From positions 1-64,000 of the forward strand of contig JAEZIJ010000129.1 in the NCBI GenBank assembly GCA_023436715.1: DNA of 64,000 nucleotides, in the 5' to 3' direction. Below are positions 61,583-64,000 of the stretch, piece by piece. Below the pieces are notes generated by a model, which saw only the letters and a program-made list of their open reading frames with translations, searched no databases and was not told the origin of the DNA. Each line of letters opens with the position of its first letter. Position 1 is the stretch's first letter. Source of the DNA: Acidobacteriota bacterium. GTDB taxonomy: Bacteria > Acidobacteriota > Terriglobia > Bryobacterales > Bryobacteraceae. A program made the position numbers and the translations under genes.

Positions 61583-64000
61583 ATGAAGAACTTGCGAAGT
61601 GGCATCCTACTGCTGATCCCTGCCATATGTTGGGGGCAATCGGCGACTACGGGACTGTTGGGGCTGGTGGTTGATCAGAGCGGTGGCGTGGTTGCCCAGG
61701 CGCTCGTGTCTGTGGTGGATCGCGCGAAATCCGTACAACGTCAAACCAGGACGAGCTCCGAGGGTGTGTTCGTGCTCGATCAACTCCCCCCATCGCACTA
61801 CGCGGTGAAGATAGAGAAGGGAGGGTTCGCCCCCGCCGAATTCGCGAACGTGGTCCTGAATGTGAGCGAACGCCGGCGCCTGGATGTCACCCTAGCGCTG
61901 GCCCAGCGCGGGGAGGCCATAAACGTCGTCGCCGCGGCTCCATTGGTTTCCGATTCGCCCGCCGTCTCAACCGTTGTCGACGAGCGCTTCATGGAGAACC
62001 AGCCCCTCAACGGCCGCAGCTTCCAGCGCCTCATCGAACTGTCTCCTGGTGTCGCGTTCACGCCTTCGAACCTGACCAGCCAGGGGCAGTTCAGTGTGAA
62101 CGGGCAGCGCGCGGGGAGCAACTACTTCACTATCGACGGTGTCAGCGCCAATTTCGCCTCCTCGCCATCGGTCACGCTCTACGAGACGGCGGGTGGCGGT
62201 GTTCCGTCGTATTCCGCCTCCGGAACGACGACCAGCCTGGCCTCGGTGGATGCGATCCAGGAGTTCAGCATTCAGACCTCGTCGTATGCGCCTGAATTTG
62301 GTCGTCAGCCCGGCGCCCAGGTATCGATCGTGTCGCGCTCCGGAACGAACCAATGGCACGGCACTGCCTTCGACTACTTGCGAAACAGCGTCTTCGATGC
62401 CAACAACTTCTTCGCCAACCGCAGCGGCCTGGAGAAGGCGGCGATCCGCCAGAACGATTTCGGCGGCACGCTCGGAGGGCCGCTCGCGATCCCCGGAGTT
62501 TATGATGGCCGCGACCGGACATTCTTCTTTGCCTCCTACGAAGGCGTCCGCCTGCGCCAGCCTTTCGTGACCGAAACGCTCGAAGTGCCCACCGTGGAGG
62601 CACGGGCCGCCGCCACAGGCCCCATGAAAGACATCCTGAGCGCTTTTCCGTTACCCACCGGGCCGGCAATCGCCACGTCGCCGGGCGCCGCGGAGTACGT
62701 CGCGAGTTTCTCCAACCCGCAGACCGTCAACGCGACCAGCATCCGTATCGACCATACGTTCACGCCGAAGCTGATGGTCTTCGGCCGCTACAACTTCGCG
62801 CCGTCGGAAGACCATCAACGCGCCCGGTACTGCGCCGCGAGCTGCGTGGCGCTGCTCGAATACCGGACGCAGACGGCCACCACGGGAGCGACCATGGTGT
62901 TTTCCCCGTCGGTGACTAACGATCTCCGCTTCAACTGGAGTGAAGCTAAGGTCAAACAGAGTTACTACATGGACGACTTCGGCGGCGCCATCGTGCCGCC
63001 GGCATCGAGCCTCTATCCCTCTTTCACCACACGCGACGACGGCTACGTCTACATCGAGGTCAACGCCTCGGGTTCCAACACTCTCAGCGACGGCCTGTTC
63101 TCCGACAACCGCCAACGGCAGTTGAATCTCGTCGATACGATCACCTACACGCGCGGCACGCACGCAACGAAGTTCGGCGTGGACTACCGGCGCATCGCAT
63201 CGTCCTCTTTCTCGGGCACGTACAAGCGGCAGTTCCTTCCGGACACGATCACAGACCTGGTGAACAATACCCCGGTTTTCGCCGCGATCATCGCGCCCAC
63301 CCTGACTCTGCGGCCGATCTACAACAACTTCTCCGCCTTCGCTCAGGACACCTGGCGGCTGCACCCGCGCCTGACGCTGACCTACGGATTGCGCTACGAA
63401 ATCAATCCGGCTCCATCGGAAGCCAACGGACAGCTCCCGTTCACGGTCCAGAACGTCGATGACCTGGCGAGCCTCAGCCTTGCGCCGCAGGGCACGCGGC
63501 TCTACGAGACGACCTACAACAACTTCGCGCCCCGCGTGGGAGTGGCCTACCAGCTCCGGCCCCAATCGCGGACGGTGCTGCGGGCCGGTTTTGGGTCGTT
63601 CTACGATCTCGGGTACACCTTCAGCGGCAGTGCGTTCAGCACGGGCATCTTCCCGTTTGCCCGCACGCTGAATATCGACGAGACCACGTTCACCTCGCCT
63701 GACTTTGCGGCCCAGCCGCCCGAGGTAAGCCTGAATCCGCCCTACTCGCGCGTCTTCGCATACTCCCCGGGGTTCGAACTGCCCTATACGCTCCAGTACA
63801 ACGTTACGCTCGAGCACGGCATCGGGCTCCGCGATACGGTGTCGCTCGCCTATGTGGGAGCTAACGGCCGCCGTCTCGGCCGCGTCGAGAGCCTGCGCAA
63901 CGTCAACGCGAGCTTCCGCCGCATCGATCTGGTTCGCGACAATGCGAGCTCGGACTACCATGCGCTTCAGGCGCAGTACCGCCATCCGCTTTCCCGCGAC
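61583..64000 (+). CDS. Oar-like TonB-dependent receptor with carboxypeptidase-regulatory-like domain (partial)
   Basis: Open to the window edge, 806 residues seen. Signal peptide MKNLRSGILLLIPAICWG is followed by a CarboxypepD_reg-like domain (GLVVDQSGGVVAQALVSVVD, residues about 28-110), a plug (QPLNGRSFQRLIELSPGV, GQRAGSNYFTIDGVSANF) and the start of the beta barrel (GTAFDYLRNSVFDANNFFAN, QNDFGGTLGGPLAIPGVYDG). This architecture is very abundant in Acidobacteriota. No TonB box is obvious. Ligand unknown. Its place after a DUF4198 gene recalls metal or siderophore-type uptake, but many paralogues handle polysaccharides. Confidence 0.9.
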   Translation, partial: MKNLRSGILLLIPAICWGQSATTGLLGLVVDQSGGVVAQALVSVVDRAKSVQRQTRTSSEGVFVLDQLPPSHYAVKIEKGGFAPAEFANVVLNVSERRRLDVTLALAQRGEAINVVAAAPLVSDSPAVSTVVDERFMENQPLNGRSFQRLIELSPGVAFTPSNLTSQGQFSVNGQRAGSNYFTIDGVSANFASSPSVTLYETAGGGVPSYSASGTTTSLASVDAIQEFSIQTSSYAPEFGRQPGAQVSIVSRSGTNQWHGTAFDYLRNSVFDANNFFANRSGLEKAAIRQNDFGGTLGGPLAIPGVYDGRDRTFFFASYEGVRLRQPFVTETLEVPTVEARAAATGPMKDILSAFPLPTGPAIATSPGAAEYVASFSNPQTVNATSIRIDHTFTPKLMVFGRYNFAPSEDHQRARYCAASCVALLEYRTQTATTGATMVFSPSVTNDLRFNWSEAKVKQSYYMDDFGGAIVPPASSLYPSFTTRDDGYVYIEVNASGSNTLSDGLFSDNRQRQLNLVDTITYTRGTHATKFGVDYRRIASSSFSGTYKRQFLPDTITDLVNNTPVFAAIIAPTLTLRPIYNNFSAFAQDTWRLHPRLTLTYGLRYEINPAPSEANGQLPFTVQNVDDLASLSLAPQGTRLYETTYNNFAPRVGVAYQLRPQSRTVLRAGFGSFYDLGYTFSGSAFSTGIFPFARTLNIDETTFTSPDFAAQPPEVSLNPPYSRVFAYSPGFELPYTLQYNVTLEHGIGLRDTVSLAYVGANGRRLGRVESLRNVNASFRRIDLVRDNASSDYHALQAQYRHPLSRD

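Noticed and set aside
62651..63985. 444-codon minus-strand open frame near the right edge
   Set aside because: Antisense to the Oar-like receptor, whose plus-strand frame is open to the window end and clearly homologous to known proteins.

Overview
The window is GC-rich, densely coded bacterial DNA with short spacers and many 4-base start/stop overlaps. Three gene families point to Acidobacteriota, probably a Bryobacter/Solibacter-like lineage: an 818-residue MacB/FtsX-type permease of the acidobacterial 'ADOP' kind, an Oar-like TonB-dependent receptor with an N-terminal carboxypeptidase-regulatory-like domain at the right edge, and a bacterial deoxyhypusine-synthase-like gene now in ruins. 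This assignment is inference from gene content. I saw no rRNA gene, complete tRNA, CRISPR array or insertion sequence.

Left part (1-21.3 kb) is mostly housekeeping. A minus-strand run reads uvrA, a deoxyhypusine-synthase-like protein, a CPBP membrane protease and mtnA. Facing it are an alpha/beta hydrolase and the comM-type Mg-chelatase-like ATPase. Next come a tolC-RND-MFP efflux operon (minus), a gmd-fcl pair for GDP-L-fucose followed by an exported mutarotase-like protein, two decayed fragments (17.4-18.1 kb), a metallo-beta-lactamase-fold protein and the ADOP permease.

Middle (21.4-33.2 kb) is a five-gene plus-strand cassette: a WYL-domain regulator, an AddB-like nuclease with the Fe-S cysteine pattern, an AddA-like helicase-nuclease, an SbcD/Mre11-like nuclease and an SbcC/Rad50-like ATPase without a zinc hook. 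It looks like a self-contained, possibly damage-responsive DNA-end-processing system. A frameshifted small gene, a decayed nucleotidyltransferase-like fragment and the 3' part of a tRNA-Gly(CCC) follow, which suggests an old integration site.

Right part (33.2-59.6 kb) is a nearly complete anaerobic (early cobalt insertion) cobalamin locus. One minus-strand unit from 49.5 to 33.2 kb runs from a CysG/SUMT/CobC triple fusion through cobU, cobT, cobS, a CobD-CbiP fusion, cbiB, btuR, cbiA, cbiC, cbiK, cbiL, cbiD, cbiE, cbiF, cbiG and cbiH to cbiJ. It lies behind a cobalamin riboswitch with a terminator. Only cbiT is missing. A PduX-like threonine kinase sits between this riboswitch and a second, oppositely oriented one. 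The second controls a plus-strand uptake unit: a frameshifted btuB-like receptor, an exported membrane-anchored CobN-like chelatase, and the cobalt ECF transporter cbiM-cbiN-cbiQ-cbiO. This layout suggests corrinoid import and cobalt supply feeding de novo synthesis, with the exported CobN as the unexplained part.

The right end (59.6-64 kb) holds the deoxyhypusine synthase pseudogene, an exported DUF4198-type protein and the start of the Oar-like receptor, cut by the window edge.
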